Below, one piece after another: positions 10,918-11,993 of a DNA stretch of 11,993 bases. The translations under genes were made by a program, and so were the position numbers. Positions within the stretch are counted from its first letter, which is position 1, and each line of letters begins with the position of its first letter. The stretch comes from an uncultured Eubacteriales bacterium (GTDB lineage Bacteria > Bacillota > Clostridia > Monoglobales > Monoglobaceae), in the NCBI GenBank assembly GCA_905205855.1, contig CAJLFL010000040.1:1-11993 (forward strand). Reading direction: 5' to 3'. Below the pieces are notes generated by a model. The model was not told the origin of the DNA. It ran no database searches and saw only the letters and a program-made list of their open reading frames with translations.

Positions 10918-11168
10918 ATATAATACTATACAAATCTTGCGGTACCACTCTTTTTGCCGCAAATGCGGCCACTCAGCACGGCCAGACAGCCGCTTTCGAT
11001 ATAACGGTCGAACCCGTCTGCCCCTACTTATCAATAATGTTCAGCACAGCCGCTACGAGGCGAGCTCACAGCAGATTCTTTCTCCGGCTCGCACCGACCG
11101 CCGGTTCTCTCAGCAAAGGGGATTCTGTTGTTTTTTCCTCATCATCGCGTTTTGGCTCTATTTAATTT
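10878..11168 (-). promoter_or_regulatory. T-box riboswitch leader of the ilv-leu operon
   Basis: A tRNA-sensing leader that allows read-through when its cognate tRNA is uncharged. Stem I is visible: a base with GCGATGATGAGG (from 11148) facing GAGCTCGC (11060-11067), and the conserved distal part AGAGAACCGG...GGTCGGTGCGAGCCGG (11084-11110). A middle domain contains GTAGGGGCAGACGG (about 11015-11028). Stem III is GCCGC-ATTT-GCGGC (10956-10969). The T-box motif AGAGTGGTACCGC is at 10939-10951; its TGGT implies a tRNA discriminator A, as expected for Ile, Leu and Val tRNAs. The specifier codon is uncertain: ATC (Ile, 11074-11076) or the overlapping CTG (Leu, 11072-11074). The transcript start near 11168 is inferred from the promoter. 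Confidence 0.93.
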
Positions 11169-11174
11169 TAATCT

Positions 11175-11202
11175 ATTATACCACATATTCCGTATTTGTC
11201 AA
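11175..11202 (-). promoter_or_regulatory. Sigma-A type promoter of the operon
   Basis: A perfect TTGACA (-35, 11197-11202) and a perfect TATAAT (-10, 11175-11180) are separated by 16 bases in AT-rich DNA. It points into the T-box leader, with an expected transcript start near 11168. A strong constitutive core fits control exerted after initiation by the riboswitch. A second TTGACA at 11225-11230 with a weak TAAACT 17 nt on might be a minor tandem promoter. Confidence 0.88.
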
Positions 11203-11361
11203 GTTTAAAAACTTACTCAAATATTGTCAAATATTCTGCCGGTTTTTATAATATTGTCCAATAAAGCATGAACAATCGGCAGTATACCGGCTTTTTATGC
11301 CGAACATACGGCGTTTTAACAAAGCAAAATCGAAAATCCGCCGATTAAAACGAAGTTCGGA
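11203..11361. other. Intergenic stretch between transporter remnant and operon promoter
   Basis: About 160 AT-rich bases with no convincing gene. GCCG-TATGTT-CGGC (around 11299-11312) can form a small 4-bp hairpin. Read on the plus strand it is followed by GTTTT, but on the minus strand, where a terminator for the transporter gene is wanted, it is followed only by A-rich DNA. CTGCCG and CGGCAG bracket an inner ATTGT/ACAAT pair (about 11236-11283), giving loose dyad symmetry without a T-run. No strong terminator was found, so some read-through from upstream is possible. Confidence 0.5.
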
Positions 11362-11924
11362 TTACTTTTTTGGGGCTATTCCCCAGCTTCTCAATATTCT
11401 GCAATACAGTAAAAGACAAATCGCACCGGATATTGTTTCCGCCGCCGGAAAGCCTATCCACGCATAACTCAGTCCAATCAGAGAAAATAGCCAAAACAGC
11501 GGAACAAGGCAGAATATCTGCCGTGCAAACGACAAAAACATACTTGTTTTTCCGTCGCCTATCACCTGAAAGAACACCGGCATCATAAGCGAGATTACCG
11601 CAGGAAGAAAGCTTGCTCCGATAATCGGAAAGGCAGTCCTGCCTATTTCTTTTACCTTGGCGCTGTCGGAAAACACACTTATTATCTGCTCCGGAAAGAA
11701 CACAAATTCAATCAGTCCCAAAACCATAAACGCCGCAGATGTCAGAAAAGATGTACTCATTATGTCTGTGCAGCGTTTAGAGGCATTGCAGGCATAGTTA
11801 TAGCTCAGCACCGGAACTATGCAGGTTTCAAGCCCGAACAGCGGAATAAAAAGAAACTTTGCCACTTATAATACAGTCCCAAAACTGTAACGGCAGCATC
11901 AGAAAAACCTGCAAGAATAGGCAT
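11362..11924 (-). pseudogene. MATE-family multidrug/Na+ antiporter, C-terminal part, frameshifted
   Basis: Integral-membrane efflux protein family (MATE), usually about 450 residues in 12 helices; only about 188 C-terminal residues are visible. The family-like sequence begins near ILAGFSDAAVTVLGLYYK (from about 11921), shifts frame within the five-T run at 11848-11852, then continues as IPLFGLETCIVPVLSYNYA to the TAA at 11362. Adding one T restores a smooth family-like joint (WQSFFFIPLFGLE), so this is a one-base deletion, real or from sequencing. About five hydrophobic segments follow, around FLTSAAFMVLGLIEFVFF, LPAVISLMMPVFFQVIGDGK, CLVPLFWLFSLI and ETISGAICLLLY. The substrate cannot be told from this part. 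The GTG at 11865 is only the start of the second open stretch, not a credible gene start. Confidence 0.75.
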
Positions 11925-11947
11925 ACTGGAGTCGAACCCAACATGCC
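11920..11947. repeat. 10-bp inverted repeat at the edge of the transporter homology
   Basis: GGCATGTTGG (minus strand, 11938-11947) and CCAGTATGCC (11920-11929) form an unbroken 10-bp stem, including two G-U pairs, around the 8-nt loop GTTCGACT. It sits where MATE-like sequence gives way to unrelated-looking sequence. The loop resembles a tRNA T-loop, but no other tRNA part is present. There is no T-run, so it is not a terminator. Confidence 0.55.
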
Positions 11948-11993
11948 CTGTAATTGAAAAATCATCATCTTTTTGAATTGTTGTCCTTGTAAG
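11925..11993 (-). pseudogene. Edge fragment, possibly N-terminus of a Prp-type ribosomal-processing protease
   Basis: The 23 codons upstream of the MATE-like part read TTIQKDDDFSITGHVGFDSS near their end and do not look like a membrane helix. TIxKDDxFSITGHxGF resembles the start of Prp (YsxB) cysteine proteases, which trim ribosomal protein L27; their catalytic His lies in a GH(A/S)G(Y/F) motif. The catalytic Cys motif (DIVCA) would follow, but the sequence switches to MATE-like residues instead. The match is short and from memory of the family. It could equally be an unusual segment of the transporter gene or an assembly chimera. Confidence 0.25.

Noticed and set aside
10845..10919. N-terminal extension of IlvA starting at 10919
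   Set aside because: It would translate the T-box terminator hairpin, and its basic sequence does not match the family. The ATG at 10844 has a well-spaced ribosome site.
10845..11168. Leader-peptide (ribosome-mediated) attenuator
   Set aside because: No short frame rich in Ile, Leu or Val codons is evident, and the T-box motif and Stem I features explain the leader.
11203..11234. Second upstream promoter (TTGACA at 11225-11230, TAAACT 17 nt on)
   Set aside because: The -10 element is poor next to the near-perfect promoter at 11175-11202, so it is mentioned there only as a possibility.
11918..11950. tRNA or tmRNA 3' end suggested by GGGTTCGACTCC
   Set aside because: A proper 5-bp T-stem with a 7-nt loop does not form, no CCA or acceptor partner follows, and no anticodon or D arm is found upstream.

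Overview
The window holds one large minus-strand operon for branched-chain amino acid biosynthesis, with its promoter and a T-box riboswitch. A broken transporter gene lies upstream. Strong AGGAGG-type ribosome binding sites, a T-box leader, frequent AUA isoleucine codons, moderate base composition and a clostridial-looking enzyme set suggest an anaerobic Firmicute (class Clostridia, probably an uncultured gut lineage). This placement is inferred from protein style, not from a marker gene. Both ends of the window cut through genes, so it may be a whole metagenomic contig.

Layout in transcription order, from high to low coordinates: (1) 11925-11993, a short unrelated-looking coding fragment, possibly the start of a Prp-type ribosomal-processing protease; (2) about 11362-11924, the C-terminal part of a MATE-family transporter, frameshifted in a T-run; (3) 11203-11361, an intergenic stretch without a clear gene; (4) 11175-11202, a near-consensus sigma-A promoter; (5) about 10878-11168, a T-box leader ending in a 15-bp terminator hairpin; (6) ten genes, ilvA, ridA, leuA, leuC, leuD, leuB, ilvB, ilvN, ilvC and ilvD, the last cut by the window edge. 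Gaps between the genes are never above 24 nt and several neighbours overlap.

The genes form nearly complete Ile, Val and Leu pathways. IlvA makes 2-oxobutanoate from threonine, and RidA removes the reactive enamine/imine intermediates of that reaction. IlvBN, IlvC and IlvD make the 2-oxo acids of valine and isoleucine, and LeuA, LeuCD and LeuB extend 2-oxoisovalerate to 2-oxoisocaproate. The final aminotransferase (IlvE) is not in the window. Uncharged branched-chain tRNA sensed by the T-box should switch on the whole set, and ACT or LeuA regulatory domains give allosteric control.

I see no undescribed system. The points most worth checking are an atypical cofactor loop in the ketol-acid reductoisomerase, the T-box specifier codon, the mixed ancestry of the leucine enzymes, and the odd frameshifted and possibly chimeric right end.
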